Part shown: positions 18,866 to 27,716 of the stretch, piece after piece | Position numbering within the stretch: position 1 is the stretch's first letter | How the letters are laid out: every line of letters starts with the position of its first letter | DNA from: Bifidobacterium breve | GTDB taxonomy: Bacteria > Actinomycetota > Actinomycetes > Nanopelagicales > Nanopelagicaceae | NCBI GenBank assembly: GCA_945889195.1 | Contig: CAMDBB010000001.1 | Span: forward strand, 202,766 to 266,765 | Reading direction: 5' to 3' | Length of the DNA: 64,000 bases | The notes under the pieces: generated by a model | Told to the model about the DNA's origin: nothing | The model's database searches: none | What the model saw: the letters and a program-made list of their open reading frames with translations, nothing else | Position numbers and translations under genes: made by a program

Positions 18866-20257
18866 TTACAAATCTGCCGGTGATGAAAGGGTGCCGCGAA
18901 TTGCAGTTGCAGCTGCCACTAGTGGGCTTACCAAGTGGGTACGTCCGCCCTTACCTTGGCGGCCCTCAAAGTTACGGTTTGATGTTGATGCAGAACGCTC
19001 GCCAACGGCAAGTTGGTCTGGGTTCATACCAAGGCACATTGAGCAACCGGCGTTACGCCATTCAGCTCCAAAATCAAGAAACACTTGATCAAGGCCCTCT
19101 TTCATCGCTTGCTGACGCACGCGCTCTGAACCAGGAACAACCAACATGCGAAGCTTCGGAGCAATCTTCTTGCCCTTCAAAACATCCGCTGCGGCGCGCA
19201 AATCTTCGATACGTCCATTTGTGCATGAGCCCAAGAAGACAGTGTCAATCACTATCTTTTTCAGCGGTGTGCCAGCTTCAAGTCCCATGTATTGCAGTGC
19301 TCGTTCAGCAGCGCCGCGTTCTTCAGAGTCCGCGATATCTGCAGGATTTGGAACTGCGCCATTGAGCGGCAGGCCTTGTCCAGGGTTTGTTCCCCATGTA
19401 ACAAATGGTTCTAATTCATCAGCGTTGAGATCGATTTCAAGATCAAACTTTGCATCTGAATCTGTGTAGAGGCTCTGCCAATAAGCAAGGGCTGCATCCC
19501 AATCTTCTGGAGCATGCGGCTTGCCCTTGATGTAATCAAAAGTTGTTTGATCAGGTGCAATCAGCCCTGCGCGAGCTCCTGCTTCGATAGACATATTGCA
19601 GATGGTCATGCGACCTTCCATGGAAAGTGCGCGAATTGCTGAGCCACGATATTCAATAATGTAGCCCTGTCCCCCGCCGGTACCAATCTTGGCGATGATG
19701 GCCAAGATAATATCTTTAGCGGTAACGCCAGTTTTGAGAGTTCCTTCAACGTTAATTGCCATAGTCTTTGGACGGTTTGATGGCAGAGTCTGTGTAGCAA
19801 GTACATGCTCAACTTCAGAAGTTCCGATACCGAATGCGATTGCACCGAAGGCTCCATGTGTTGAGGTATGTGAATCACCGCAGACGATTGTCATTCCAGG
19901 CTGTGTAATACCAAGCTGTGGGCCAACGACATGCACAACGCCCTGGTCAGCATCTCCGAGTGAGTGGATACGAATTCCAAACTCTTTAGCGTTATTGCGC
20001 AGAGTGTCGATCTGTAACTTAGAGACGGGATCTGCAATCGGCTTTAAAATATCGATAGTGGGAGTGTTGTGATCTTCTGTTGCAATCGTCAGATCAGGAC
20101 GGCGCACCTTACGTCCAGCAAGGCGCAGGCCATCAAATGCCTGGGCGCTGGTTACTTCATGGATGAGTTGCAAGTCGATGTAGAGAAGGTCTGGTTCTCC
20201 TTCAGCAGATCGAACGACATGGTCTTCCCAAATCTTCTGCGCTAACGTCTTACCCAT
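18866..20257 (-). CDS. leuC: 3-isopropylmalate dehydratase large subunit
   Basis: Aconitase-family subunit with the [4Fe-4S] cluster, acting with LeuD on 2- and 3-isopropylmalate. Cluster cysteines appear in [14 protein letters not shown] and in [10 protein letters not shown]; other family blocks are [15 protein letters not shown] and [12 protein letters not shown]. The start is ATG 20257 ([13 protein letters not shown]), preceded by AAGGAG eleven nt upstream. The frame is open to 20320, but that stretch runs into the shared promoter region with the IclR-type gene and is not family sequence. The length is 463 residues, which is normal. Confidence 0.95.
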   Translation of the reverse strand: MGKTLAQKIWEDHVVRSAEGEPDLLYIDLQLIHEVTSAQAFDGLRLAGRKVRRPDLTIATEDHNTPTIDILKPIADPVSKLQIDTLRNNAKEFGIRIHSLGDADQGVVHVVGPQLGITQPGMTIVCGDSHTSTHGAFGAIAFGIGTSEVEHVLATQTLPSNRPKTMAINVEGTLKTGVTAKDIILAIIAKIGTGGGQGYIIEYRGSAIRALSMEGRMTICNMSIEAGARAGLIAPDQTTFDYIKGKPHAPEDWDAALAYWQSLYTDSDAKFDLEIDLNADELEPFVTWGTNPGQGLPLNGAVPNPADIADSEERGAAERALQYMGLEAGTPLKKIVIDTVFLGSCTNGRIEDLRAAADVLKGKKIAPKLRMLVVPGSERVRQQAMKEGLDQVFLDFGAEWRNAGCSMCLGMNPDQLAVGERSASTSNRNFEGRQGKGGRTHLVSPLVAAATAIRGTLSSPADL

Positions 20258-20287
20258 CAGGTGGTGTACTCCTTCGTGCTCATTCAA

Positions 20288-20323
20288 TTGGCATCTCAAT
20301 AGGTGGGATGCTAATATCACTCC
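20288..20323 (+). promoter_or_regulatory. Promoter for the IclR-type gene, leaderless
   Basis: TTGGCA (20288-20293), an 18-nt spacer and TAATAT (20312-20317) form a good sigma-70-like pair. The GTG start at 20324 lies seven nt past the -10, where transcription should begin, so the mRNA is probably leaderless. The same 36 bp lie in the upstream region of leuC on the other strand, which offers a simple site for mutual control. Confidence 0.65.
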
Positions 20324-21043
20324 GTGGATAAGAAGAATAGCGGAGTTGGCGTTTTAGATAAAGCCGTAGCAATTCTGGCAACCCTGGAATCTGGCCCCCA
20401 CTCCCTCGCGGAGTTGGTAGCAGCAACAGGTATCGCCCGTCCTACCGCCCACCGCCTCGCTGTCGCACTTGAATTTCATCGCCTCGTAGCCCGCGACCTT
20501 AATGGGCGCTTCATTATTGGCCCTCGCTCAAGTGAGTTGGCGGCAGCCGCTGGCGAAGATCGACTTATTGCTGCAGCAGCTCCTGCTCTGGCAGCGCTGC
20601 GAGATGCAACAGGTGAATCAGCCCAGCTCTATCGCCGCCAAGGAGATATCCGAATCTGTGTCGCTGTTGCAGAACGACTTTCAGGTCTACGTGACTCTGT
20701 TCCAGTTGGCGCATCTCTTACGATGCAAGCAGGATCTGCAGCTCAAATTTTAATGGCTTGGGAAGATTCCGAAAAGATTCATCGCGGACTGAAGAGCGCG
20801 CGATTTACAGCAGCGCACCTTGCAGCAGATCGCCGTCGCGGTTGGGCACAATCAGTGGGTGAGCGCGAAGCCGGCGTTGCATCTGTATCCGCTCCTGTCC
20901 GCGGACCTAATGGCAAGGTAATTGCAGCCGTTTCAATTAGCGGACCGATTGAGCGTTTGGGACGTCAACCAGGTCGTTTACATGCAGCAGCCGTTGTAGC
21001 AACTGCGGAACGTTTAACTGAGCATTTAAAGTCTGGAAAGTAG
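20324..21043 (+). CDS. IclR-family regulator (NdgR/LtbR type)
   Basis: A 239-residue transcription factor with an N-terminal winged helix (about 10-65; [20 protein letters not shown]) and a C-terminal IclR effector domain. It is divergent from leuCD. In Streptomyces (NdgR), Corynebacterium (LtbR) and Mycobacterium (Rv2989), the IclR protein in this position controls leuCD and other branched-chain amino acid genes. That role is inferred here from position. It starts at GTG 20324 with no ribosome binding site, consistent with leaderless translation. It is convergent with recX, with 1 nt between stops. Confidence 0.9.
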   Translation: MDKKNSGVGVLDKAVAILATLESGPHSLAELVAATGIARPTAHRLAVALEFHRLVARDLNGRFIIGPRSSELAAAAGEDRLIAAAAPALAALRDATGESAQLYRRQGDIRICVAVAERLSGLRDSVPVGASLTMQAGSAAQILMAWEDSEKIHRGLKSARFTAAHLAADRRRGWAQSVGEREAGVASVSAPVRGPNGKVIAAVSISGPIERLGRQPGRLHAAAVVATAERLTEHLKSGK

Positions 21044-21044
21044 C

Positions 21045-21551
21045 TTAACTCTTTAGTAGATCGAGCTCGCGTAGCACTCGAGAGATAACGGCAAATCCAA
21101 AACCTTTACGTTGCAAGAGCGATTGAATGCGACGAATCTGAACATCTGGTTCTAGGCGTGACATAGTGTTAAATTTCTTAAATGCTAAATCAAAGGCAGC
21201 TCGATATTCAGATTCATCATCGATGCCATCGAGAGCCTCATCTATCTGCTCTTGAAGTACGCCCTTCTGGCGAAGTTCGCCGGCGATAATCCTCTTAGAG
21301 ATCTTCTTATGGTTGTGGCGAGATGTTGCCCAGGCTGTCGCAAATTCGCGATCGTTGATCAGTCCGGTCTCTTGGAGACGGAAGACCACCGCTTGGGCAA
21401 CATCATCTTCAACGCCACGTGTCTTAAGGTGAGCGAGAAGCTCGCCCTTACTCTTTGCTCGCGTTACCAGCGCATTGAGCGCGATAGTGTGAGCAACTTC
21501 GTAAGGGTCAGAGCCCTCGCCGCGTTCTACCTTGGCAAATTGGAGTGAAAT
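21045..21551 (-). CDS. recX: RecA-inhibitor RecX (probable ATT start)
   Basis: RecX binds RecA filaments and limits recombinase activity. The conserved three-helix repeats are visible, e.g. SKGELLAHLKTRGV, GLINDREFATAWATSRH and LLQRKGFGFAVISRVL. The first standard start in frame is GTG 21389, which would give 114 residues and cut off the first repeat. The homologous sequence AHTIALNALVTRAKSKGEL continues upstream to recA with no ATG, GTG or TTG. An ATT at 21551 overlaps the recA stop (TAATT) and yields 168 residues, a normal size. The extended start is inference from homology; the 3' part is certain. Confidence 0.82.
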   Translation of the reverse strand: MSLQFAKVERGEGSDPYEVAHTIALNALVTRAKSKGELLAHLKTRGVEDDVAQAVVFRLQETGLINDREFATAWATSRHNHKKISKRIIAGELRQKGVLQEQIDEALDGIDDESEYRAAFDLAFKKFNTMSRLEPDVQIRRIQSLLQRKGFGFAVISRVLRELDLLKS

Positions 21552-22630
21552 TAGAACTCAACCTCTGCTGCTGCTTCATCGATCTCAGCGATAAGCGCTG
21601 GATCTACGGCAACTGGCACAAAGGATTCGCGAATCTTCTTCTCGATCTCGTTGGCGAGATCTGGATTATCGATAAGGAATGCGCGTGAATTCTCTTTACC
21701 TTGGCCGAGTTGATCAGCTTCGTAGGTGTACCAAGCGCCAGACTTCTTGACGATACCGAGCTCAACGCCCATATCGAGAAGTGAACCTTCGCGTGAGATA
21801 CCGATGCCGTAGATGATGTCGAACTCTGCCTGCTTAAATGGTGGTGCCATCTTATTTTTAACAACCTTGACGCGGGTACGGTTACCGACTGATTCGGTAC
21901 CGTCCTTCAGGGTTTCGATACGACGGATATCAAGGCGAACAGATGCGTAGAACTTAAGCGCCTTTCCACCTGTTGTGGTTTCAGGCGATCCGAAGAAGAC
22001 GCCAATCTTTTCGCGGAGCTGGTTGATAAAGATTGCAGTTGTCTTTGATTGGTGAAGTGCGCCGGTGATCTTACGGAGCGCCTGAGACATGAGACGTGCT
22101 TGTAGACCCATATGGGAATCGCCCATCTCGCCTTCGATTTCTGCGCGAGGAACAAGAGCTGCAACTGAGTCGACGACTACGAGGTCGAGCGCGCCAGAGC
22201 GAATCAACATATCCATGATTTCAAGCGCTTGTTCGCCGGTATCTGGCTGTGAAACAAGAAGGGCATCGATATCAACGCCGAGCTTCTTTGCATATTCAGC
22301 ATCGAATGCATGCTCTGCATCGATGAAGGCGCAGATTCCGCCAGCCTTCTGTGCATTTGCAATTGCATGCAACGTAAGAGTTGTCTTACCTGAGGATTCA
22401 GGTCCGTAAATTTCAATGATGCGACCACGTGGAAGGCCGCCAATTCCGAGAGCGATATCGAGCGCGATGGAACCGGTAGGGATAACCTCGATTACCTGTG
22501 CTTGACGATCTGACATCTTCATTACTGAGCCCTTACCAAACTGTCGTTCGATTTGAGCGAGCGCGGTATCTAACGCCTTCTGGCGATCAGATGCGTTTTT
22601 ATCTTCAGGCTTTGCTTTTTCAGTAGCCAC
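21551..22630 (-). CDS. recA: Recombinase RecA
   Basis: ATP-dependent strand-exchange protein and SOS co-protease. Walker [10 protein letters not shown] is at residues 76-84, with [22 protein letters not shown] and loop L2 [22 protein letters not shown] intact. The start is GTG 22630 ([13 protein letters not shown]) because GGAGAAG lies six nt before it. The upstream ATG 22642 in the same frame has no ribosome binding site. The length is 359 residues, without inteins. recX follows directly. The promoter about 200 nt upstream carries both a LexA-type and a PafBC-type signal. Confidence 0.97.
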   Translation of the reverse strand: MATEKAKPEDKNASDRQKALDTALAQIERQFGKGSVMKMSDRQAQVIEVIPTGSIALDIALGIGGLPRGRIIEIYGPESSGKTTLTLHAIANAQKAGGICAFIDAEHAFDAEYAKKLGVDIDALLVSQPDTGEQALEIMDMLIRSGALDLVVVDSVAALVPRAEIEGEMGDSHMGLQARLMSQALRKITGALHQSKTTAIFINQLREKIGVFFGSPETTTGGKALKFYASVRLDIRRIETLKDGTESVGNRTRVKVVKNKMAPPFKQAEFDIIYGIGISREGSLLDMGVELGIVKKSGAWYTYEADQLGQGKENSRAFLIDNPDLANEIEKKIRESFVPVAVDPALIAEIDEAAAEVEF

Positions 22631-22642
22631 TATCTTCTCCAT

Positions 22643-22827
22643 TTCATTTCGAACGTCTGCGTGCGCAGTCGTTGGTATTCGGCCCAGAAGGTACGGAATA
22701 TCTCTACGACGGCCCTTGGCGTTATGGAGACGCTGTGGGCGACAGGTAGAGCACCGCTCTGGCTGTTCAATCAGTTTCCTGACTCATCCCCTGTGCTTGG
22801 TAGCGAGGCGATGCGGATAAGGGTATC
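22643..22827 (-). other. Long recA leader, no gene recognised
   Basis: About 185 nt between the LexA box and the recA start hold no convincing gene on either strand and no tRNA. If transcription begins near 22836, recA has a leader of roughly 200 nt. A six-codon ORF (ATG at minus-strand 22786) has no properly spaced ribosome binding site. Confidence 0.4.
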
Positions 22828-22841
22828 CGAACATCTGTTCG
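22828..22841. promoter_or_regulatory. LexA-type SOS box
   Basis: CGAACATCTGTTCG is a perfect match to the Gram-positive/actinobacterial SOS box CGAAC-n4-GTTCG. It lies where transcription from the adjacent PafBC-type promoter should start, so bound LexA would block it. It is in the recA-yaaA divergent region and could in principle affect both genes. Confidence 0.8.
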
Positions 22842-22842
22842 A

Positions 22843-22865
22843 AAGGTAGCAGGAGCCACTGACAA
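22843..22865 (-). promoter_or_regulatory. recA: PafBC (RecA-NDp/ClpR) type promoter of recA
   Basis: On the minus strand TTGTCAGTG, then eight nt, then TACCTT matches the mycobacterial DNA-damage promoter consensus tTGTCRgtg-n8-TAnnnT in every fixed position. In mycobacteria this element drives LexA-independent damage induction through PafBC. The spacing and the nearby SOS box strongly support it as the recA promoter. Confidence 0.75.
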
Positions 22866-22879
22866 GTAGGGTGTGTCGC

Positions 22880-23434
22880 GTGCTGATCCTGCTCCCGCCC
22901 TCTGAGAAGAAGGCTGAGACGACCAAGCCCACCCCCGCAATCGCTGTGTATCAGGGCGTGCTCTATCAGGCGCTCGGCTGGCCCACGTTATCGGCGGCGG
23001 CCCGGACCCGCGGTGAGGCATCGGTCCGAATCATCTCGGCTAAATATGGCGCCATTGCGCCATCCGCTCGGATTGAAAGCTACAAGGCGAAGATTGATAA
23101 CAAAGCGCTGGCTGCGCAGGTGGAAGAGCAACTGCGCTCACTAGCACGAGGGCTCATTGTTGATTGCAGATCATCTACCTACAAGACTGTCTGGCGCGCA
23201 CCGGCTGATATCACCGTTGAAGTTCGTATCTCAACAGTTGTCGATGGCGTGCGCACTGTTGTGACCCATATGTCGAAGAAGACCCGCGGTGAAATCACTC
23301 GCTGGTTATTGCAATCACGGGCTGCGGCGAAGAGCCCTGAAGATCTCTATGCCATCGTCTCTGAGAAATACCCGTGCGCGCTTACTCCTTCTGATGGAGG
23401 TGCGCCCTGGGTTTTAGAAGTTATCGCCGTTTAA
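22880..23434 (+). CDS. YaaA/UPF0246-like protein, short form
   Basis: A 184-residue protein related to YaaA (DUF328), which in E. coli limits free iron and oxidative DNA damage. The N-terminal VLILLPPSEKKAE, the central IISAKYGAIAP, and the later SKKTRGEITRWLL correspond to conserved YaaA blocks. It is shorter than the usual 250 or so residues, lacking sequence in the middle. GTG 22880 is chosen because family members begin directly with LILLPPSE; GTG 22871 is an alternative. The first 170 nt look richer in G and C than the neighbours. It is divergent from recA and overlaps the hydrolase 3' end by 14 nt. Confidence 0.75.
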   Translation: MLILLPPSEKKAETTKPTPAIAVYQGVLYQALGWPTLSAAARTRGEASVRIISAKYGAIAPSARIESYKAKIDNKALAAQVEEQLRSLARGLIVDCRSSTYKTVWRAPADITVEVRISTVVDGVRTVVTHMSKKTRGEITRWLLQSRAAAKSPEDLYAIVSEKYPCALTPSDGGAPWVLEVIAV

Positions 23435-24215
23435 GGTGGCTTGCAATAAAGTCAATAGTAAGTTGTGGGTAGTTCCACATAATCACATGTGCGCAATTAT
23501 CTACTGTAATCCACTCTGAGTGTGCAGGTGCGGCATCTTTCTCTTGGGCACGAGGATGCGGCAGGGTTAAGTCGTAATCGCCAAAGACAATCTTGACTGG
23601 AACATGTGGCGGGATATGGGAATCGAACTTCTTTCCACGTAACGCTTTCCACATCGGCATATAGCCAGTCGACTTTGCCATCGCTAATACTGAATCTTTA
23701 CAGGATTCAAAAGAGAGTTCTCGCCATAGATGTGTAATTTTGCGATAGCCCATCGCCTTCAGCGGCGGTAAGTGATACGCAAGTCGGAGAAAATACTGTG
23801 CGCATTTTGCCAAGATGCGGGCAAATAAACTTGGCGGCAGAAGCTGCGTAGGTCCTTCAAACCAGAGCCCAGCAGGTGCAAGCGCAGTAACGCTCTTAAC
23901 CCTCTCAGGATAGGCGGCTGCAACTTCGAGAGCAATCCATCCACCGAGAGAATTTCCAGCGACATGAAATTCACGCACCTGATGTTCGGTCTCCATCATC
24001 TCTGCAATTGCGTGCGCCAGCGCGCGTGGATCAAGTGGTTCATCGCCAAGTGCCGCGCTTCCATGGCCTGGTAGATCAATGGGGTGGATGACAAAGTGCT
24101 CTTGCAACCCATCGTGGAGTGATTTCCAAATAGTTCCGGCAGAACCAAGCCCATGGATTAAGACAAGTGCTGGTTTATGTGGTGCATGCGCAATGACCTC
24201 TGTTGATACAGGCAT
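23421..24215 (-). CDS. Alpha/beta-fold hydrolase
   Basis: A 264-residue alpha/beta hydrolase. The oxyanion loop LVLIHGLGSAG is near residue 20, the nucleophile elbow GNSLGG near 90, and a late aspartate in VFGDYDLTLPHP. The catalytic histidine is in NCAHVIMWNYPQ near 245. A cap of about 70 residues lies between the core strands. The substrate cannot be told from sequence: esterase, lactonase or C-C hydrolase are all possible. It lies 2 nt after DUF3046, in the same direction. Its 3' end overlaps that of yaaA on the other strand. Confidence 0.85.
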   Translation of the reverse strand: MPVSTEVIAHAPHKPALVLIHGLGSAGTIWKSLHDGLQEHFVIHPIDLPGHGSAALGDEPLDPRALAHAIAEMMETEHQVREFHVAGNSLGGWIALEVAAAYPERVKSVTALAPAGLWFEGPTQLLPPSLFARILAKCAQYFLRLAYHLPPLKAMGYRKITHLWRELSFESCKDSVLAMAKSTGYMPMWKALRGKKFDSHIPPHVPVKIVFGDYDLTLPHPRAQEKDAAPAHSEWITVDNCAHVIMWNYPQLTIDFIASHLKRR

Positions 24216-24217
24216 CT

Positions 24218-24418
24218 TTAATATCGGTACTTCTCTGTCTCAGCGGGACATTGTTTACAGACTGCGCGCCAGATTTCATCAGCTTCACGTCCTTCTTTGA
24301 GCGCTTCATTTACTGTCAGCGAACCGAGTTCGCTGATGGCGATATCTTCTGAAAAAGATGGCGCCCATGCTTCTCCAAAAGATAGAGACAGGCGTTCGCG
24401 AAGATCAGAGATACGCAT
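24218..24418 (-). CDS. DUF3046 family protein
   Basis: A 66-residue protein of the actinobacterial DUF3046 family, which is nearly always found near recA and clgR. Recognisable features are the opening MRISDLRERLSLSFGEAWA, the middle ISELGSLTVNEALKEG and the WRAVC motif near residue 51. Its function is unknown. It lies 11 nt downstream of the TetR gene and 2 nt before the hydrolase, so it is probably part of a cinA-clgR-tetR-DUF3046-hydrolase transcript. Confidence 0.85.
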   Translation of the reverse strand: MRISDLRERLSLSFGEAWAPSFSEDIAISELGSLTVNEALKEGREADEIWRAVCKQCPAETEKYRY

Positions 24419-24429
24419 CTAAAGAACTC

Positions 24430-24999
24430 TCAGAAGAGCGTGCGGTCAACCAGCAACTCTGCTTGATCGCGCGATTGCTTTGGGGTAATTGGTTGCATCA
24501 CTTGACCCAATAACCAGCGCATGGCTAGCCCGGTTCCAGCCTCTGACTTTGTCGCTTCATAAATGCAGGTAGCAAGAACGAGGTAGAGCGGATTCTGTGC
24601 TTGCGACATGATTTCAATTAACAGACCTTGGTCGTGAGTACGCATCGCCTGCAAGGCAGTATCTGCTGAAATCTCGCGCGATAAGAGTTCGAGCGCATCT
24701 GCAGGAGTGCCAGCTCGTTGCGCTGCTTCTACAAGTCGCTCAATTTCAGCTGTAATGAGCGCCATCAGCACTGCGTTCTTATCGCGGTAATGATTATATA
24801 AAGTCGCTCGTGAAACTTCTGAGGCATCAGCGATTTCAATCATCGAAATATTTGATGCACCATGTAGGGCTATGAGGTTCTTAGTTGCCGAAAGAATTGC
24901 GCTCTCGGTACGGCGATGAATTCCGCCTTGCAGTGAATACTTAGGCTGCGTCGACAACGGAGAGCTTTGCGCTTTCACGAGATTTGATTTCGTGGGCAA
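24430..24999 (-). CDS. TetR-family transcriptional regulator
   Basis: A 189-residue regulator with a TetR helix-turn-helix near residues 30-75 ([21 protein letters not shown] is the recognition region) and an uncharacterised ligand domain. The longest frame begins at TTG 24999 and overlaps clgR by 59 nt. GTG 24978 and TTG 24957 are other in-frame starts, and none has a clear ribosome binding site. The first 25 residues are not needed for the fold. Its target is unknown; the position after clgR hints at autoregulation or control of the downstream hydrolase. Confidence 0.8.
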   Translation of the reverse strand: MPTKSNLVKAQSSPLSTQPKYSLQGGIHRRTESAILSATKNLIALHGASNISMIEIADASEVSRATLYNHYRDKNAVLMALITAEIERLVEAAQRAGTPADALELLSREISADTALQAMRTHDQGLLIEIMSQAQNPLYLVLATCIYEATKSEAGTGLAMRWLLGQVMQPITPKQSRDQAELLVDRTLF

Positions 25000-25207
25000 C
25001 GCCAGTCATCACTGATGAGAGTGTGAGACCAAGTGCTTCGCAAATTGCATTGAGAAGTTCAGAGGATGCCTCTTTTTGACCACGTTCAACTTCTGAGAGG
25101 TAACCGAGAGATACACGCGCTTCACGCGCGACATCGCGAAGTGTGCGAGATTGTGAGGTGCGCGCATCGCGAAGTGTGTGGCCAACGGCCTCACGTAATA
25201 GCGTCAT
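24941..25207 (-). CDS. clgR: ClgR-type XRE regulator
   Basis: Small helix-turn-helix activator of the actinobacterial ClgR family, which turns on Clp protease and other proteostasis genes. The 88 residues show the family block [20 protein letters not shown], almost invariant in ClgR. It overlaps cinA by 4 nt, and the pgsA-cinA-clgR order is conserved in actinobacteria. In other species ClgR is itself degraded by ClpP through its C-terminal Ala-Ala; this protein also ends in Ala-Ala (VVDAA), which fits that control. Confidence 0.92.
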   Translation of the reverse strand: MTLLREAVGHTLRDARTSQSRTLRDVAREARVSLGYLSEVERGQKEASSELLNAICEALGLTLSSVMTGVAHEIKSRESAKLSVVDAA

Positions 25208-25698
25208 TGCGAACTCCCTTTTTCTCTAGCGCTAAGAATACGGGCAAAGTTGCCTATTGCGCTGGATATAGCCCCCGTACGCACGCCTTCCCGCCCACTA
25301 TCCAGTTGTAGGTGCAGAGTCTGTGAAATTGGCCCCTTAATGGCAATCCAGACAGTGCCTTCGCGGATTCCCATGTAATCACCGGGGCCGGCAATACCGG
25401 TTGTGGCGATAGCCCATGTTGATCCAAATTTTGCAAGAGCGCCCGCTGCCATTTCATTTGCAACTTCTTCGCTGACAACGCTGTACTGATCGATTGTCTT
25501 CTGCGAAACGCCTAAGAAGTTAACTTTGACATCAGAGGTATATGAAATCACTCCCCCGAGAAAGATTGAAGAGGCACCTGGAATTGTGGTCAGGGCATGT
25601 CCTACGCCACCAGCTGTCAGCGATTCAGCGACCGCAACAGTTTCACCGCGCTCTTTTAGGTGCTCAACGATTAAGCGAGCATGTGCGGTGGTAGGCAT
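25204..25698 (-). CDS. CinA C-terminal domain protein (nicotinamide-nucleotide amidase, PncC)
   Basis: A 164-residue protein with only the CinA C-terminal domain, which deamidates NMN to nicotinate mononucleotide in NAD recycling. Conserved blocks are [19 protein letters not shown] (residues 24-42), [15 protein letters not shown] and [11 protein letters not shown]. The N-terminal MoaB-like domain of full CinA is absent, as in E. coli PncC and many actinobacteria. It lies between pgsA and clgR and overlaps clgR by 4 nt. Confidence 0.93.
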   Translation of the reverse strand: MPTTAHARLIVEHLKERGETVAVAESLTAGGVGHALTTIPGASSIFLGGVISYTSDVKVNFLGVSQKTIDQYSVVSEEVANEMAAGALAKFGSTWAIATTGIAGPGDYMGIREGTVWIAIKGPISQTLHLQLDSGREGVRTGAISSAIGNFARILSAREKGSSQ

Positions 25699-25740
25699 GC
25701 ACCAAAGTTACTCGTGTATTGCAATCCACGCCATAGCCAG

Positions 25741-26283
25741 CTAGCGGCTACGCATCCACACACGCACATAGTCATATGCAGTGGTGACAGTGAGAATGAT
25801 TGCTATCGAGATAAAGCCGACGCGGAACCATTCCAACCAGGACGGGAAGGGAAGGATGAAGAATCCAACGCCAAAGTTCTGCATCAAAGTCTTTATCTTT
25901 CCGCCTTTACTTGCCGGAATCACTCCACCCTTAATGACTAAGAGCCTAAAGATGGTGATTCCAATTTCGCGAGTCAAGATAAGAATTGTGATCCACCAAG
26001 GAAAACGATCGAGGAGTGAAAGTGAAATCATGGCAGCGCCGATGAGCGCCTTATCGGCTACTGGATCGAGAAATGCTCCCAGCGGAGTTATTCGATTAGA
26101 GCTGCGTGCCCATTTGCCATCGACGATATCTGTCATACCAAGGATAAAGAAGATGCACCAAGCAGCGATCTGATAGTCGGGGTTTTCTCCGCCATCGAGG
26201 AAGAGGGCATAGACGCCAAAGGGAATGAGCGCGATGCGCGTTACCGTCAGTGTGTTGGGAGTAATAAATGATGGAAGCTTCAT
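25741..26283 (-). CDS. pgsA: CDP-alcohol phosphatidyltransferase (PgsA-like)
   Basis: Membrane enzyme that most likely makes phosphatidylglycerophosphate from CDP-diacylglycerol and glycerol-3-phosphate. The 180 residues carry the motif DGx2ARx8Gx3Dx3D (DGKWARSSNRITPLGAFLD and the following PVAD) near residues 54-77, with several transmembrane helices. It is directly after rimO (5 nt) and before cinA-clgR, the usual actinobacterial arrangement. The exact alcohol substrate is inferred from position. Confidence 0.92.
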   Translation of the reverse strand: MKLPSFITPNTLTVTRIALIPFGVYALFLDGGENPDYQIAAWCIFFILGMTDIVDGKWARSSNRITPLGAFLDPVADKALIGAAMISLSLLDRFPWWITILILTREIGITIFRLLVIKGGVIPASKGGKIKTLMQNFGVGFFILPFPSWLEWFRVGFISIAIILTVTTAYDYVRVWMRSR

Positions 26284-26288
26284 GGAAT

Positions 26289-27674
26289 CTACCTAGCGAC
26301 CTCGGCAACGAGATCGGCGCCCATCGAATCTACGATTACCGCATCGATATATTCACCTACTCCAAAATTAGTGCCGATAAATGTAGTTGTTCCATCCACT
26401 TCGGGTCCTTGGTGCGCAGCCCGTCCTTCTTGTAGCTCTTCATCTTCAATCAGAACTCGTACCTGCTCGCCGATTCGCCCTGCAGCCCGAATAGAAACCA
26501 TCTCATCGGCAAGAGAGGAAAGTGATTCAACGCGTTCACGAATTACCTCATCGGCAACTTTGTCGGCTAGGTCAAGAGCCTCGGTATTATCTTCATCTGA
26601 ATAGCCAAAGATTCCCACTGCATCGAGCTTTGCCTCTGTAATGAAGTTTGCTAGCTCATCAAAATCACCTTGGGTCTCGCCAGGGAATCCCACAATGAAG
26701 TTAGAGCGAATTCCCGCCTCAGGAGAGAGCGCTCTGATCTGAGTAATCAGATGTAAGAACTTCTCAGAATCTCCAAAGCGGCGCATACGGCGAAGCACTG
26801 ATGGGCTGGAATGTTGGAAAGATAAATCAAAGTAAGGCGCCACTTTCTCGGTTTCAACCATCGCTTGTAGCAAAGTAGGGCGCATCTCAGCTGGCTGTAG
26901 ATAGGAAAGGCGCACGCGTTCAATTCCAGGAATCTCTGTAAATTCATGGAGGATCTTCTCCATCAGTTTGAGATCTCCGAGATCTTTGCCGTACGAAGTT
27001 GTATTTTCGCTCACGAGAAAGAGTTCGCTGACACCGTTCTGGCCAAGCCAGAGCGCTTCTTGCAGAATTTCGGTAGGGCGACGAGATACAAAAGAACCGC
27101 GGAAGTATGGAATCGCACAGAAAGAACAGCGACGGTCACACCCAGAAGCAATTTTAAGTGGCGCCCAAGGAGCGCTTCCGAGGCGCTTACGAAAGAGCGA
27201 ACCACCGGCGCCAACTGCAGATTGAAAAGATTCATCGCGCGCTTGTGCGCGATCTACTGGTGCGATCGGAAGTAGGGCGCGACGATCTCGTGGCGTGTGC
27301 GGAGTGTGCGCGTTGCCGCTGACTATAGATTGCAAGCGCGCGGAGATATCTTGATAATCATCGAAACCTAAGATTGCATCGGCTTCAGGAAGGGCCGCGG
27401 CCAACTCTTTTCCGTAGCGTTCGGCCATACAGCCAACGGCAACTACCGCCCGCGTGGTTCCGTGGCCTTTGAGTGAATTAGCCTCAAGTAGGGCATCAAC
27501 AGAATCTTTCTTGGCCGATTCAATAAAGCCACAGGTATTTATAACGGCAACTTCAGCTGATTCCACATCTTCAACAAGAGTCCAACCATCGGCAGCTAAG
27601 CGGCCCGCGAGTTCTTCAGAGTCGACTTCATTACGTGCACAGCCCATTGTGACAATTGCTACTGTGCGAGACAT
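26289..27674 (-). CDS. rimO: Ribosomal protein uS12 methylthiotransferase RimO
   Basis: Radical SAM enzyme that methylthiolates an aspartate of ribosomal protein S12. The 461 residues contain the N-terminal UPF0004 domain with Cys12 and Cys48, the radical SAM cluster motif [11 protein letters not shown], and a C-terminal TRAM domain (about 395-455). The N-terminal [11 protein letters not shown] block fits RimO better than MiaB. No ribosome binding site precedes the ATG. TAACAT lies seven nt upstream, so a leaderless transcript is possible, but no good -35 is seen. Confidence 0.93.
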   Translation of the reverse strand: MSRTVAIVTMGCARNEVDSEELAGRLAADGWTLVEDVESAEVAVINTCGFIESAKKDSVDALLEANSLKGHGTTRAVVAVGCMAERYGKELAAALPEADAILGFDDYQDISARLQSIVSGNAHTPHTPRDRRALLPIAPVDRAQARDESFQSAVGAGGSLFRKRLGSAPWAPLKIASGCDRRCSFCAIPYFRGSFVSRRPTEILQEALWLGQNGVSELFLVSENTTSYGKDLGDLKLMEKILHEFTEIPGIERVRLSYLQPAEMRPTLLQAMVETEKVAPYFDLSFQHSSPSVLRRMRRFGDSEKFLHLITQIRALSPEAGIRSNFIVGFPGETQGDFDELANFITEAKLDAVGIFGYSDEDNTEALDLADKVADEVIRERVESLSSLADEMVSIRAAGRIGEQVRVLIEDEELQEGRAAHQGPEVDGTTTFIGTNFGVGEYIDAVIVDSMGADLVAEVAR

Positions 27675-27716
27675 AGGGGCGATGTTACAGGGTTACCCCG
27701 TTTACTTCTTCTTACT

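Noticed and set aside
22655..22753. Short plus-strand open frame with protein-like look ([22 protein letters not shown]) in the recA leader
   Set aside because: No standard start codon with a ribosome binding site, a stop just upstream, no recognised family, and it lies opposite the recA leader.
22741..22790. Possible tRNA, suggested by GTTCAATC resembling a T-loop
   Set aside because: T-stem does not pair with a seven-base loop and no acceptor stem was found.
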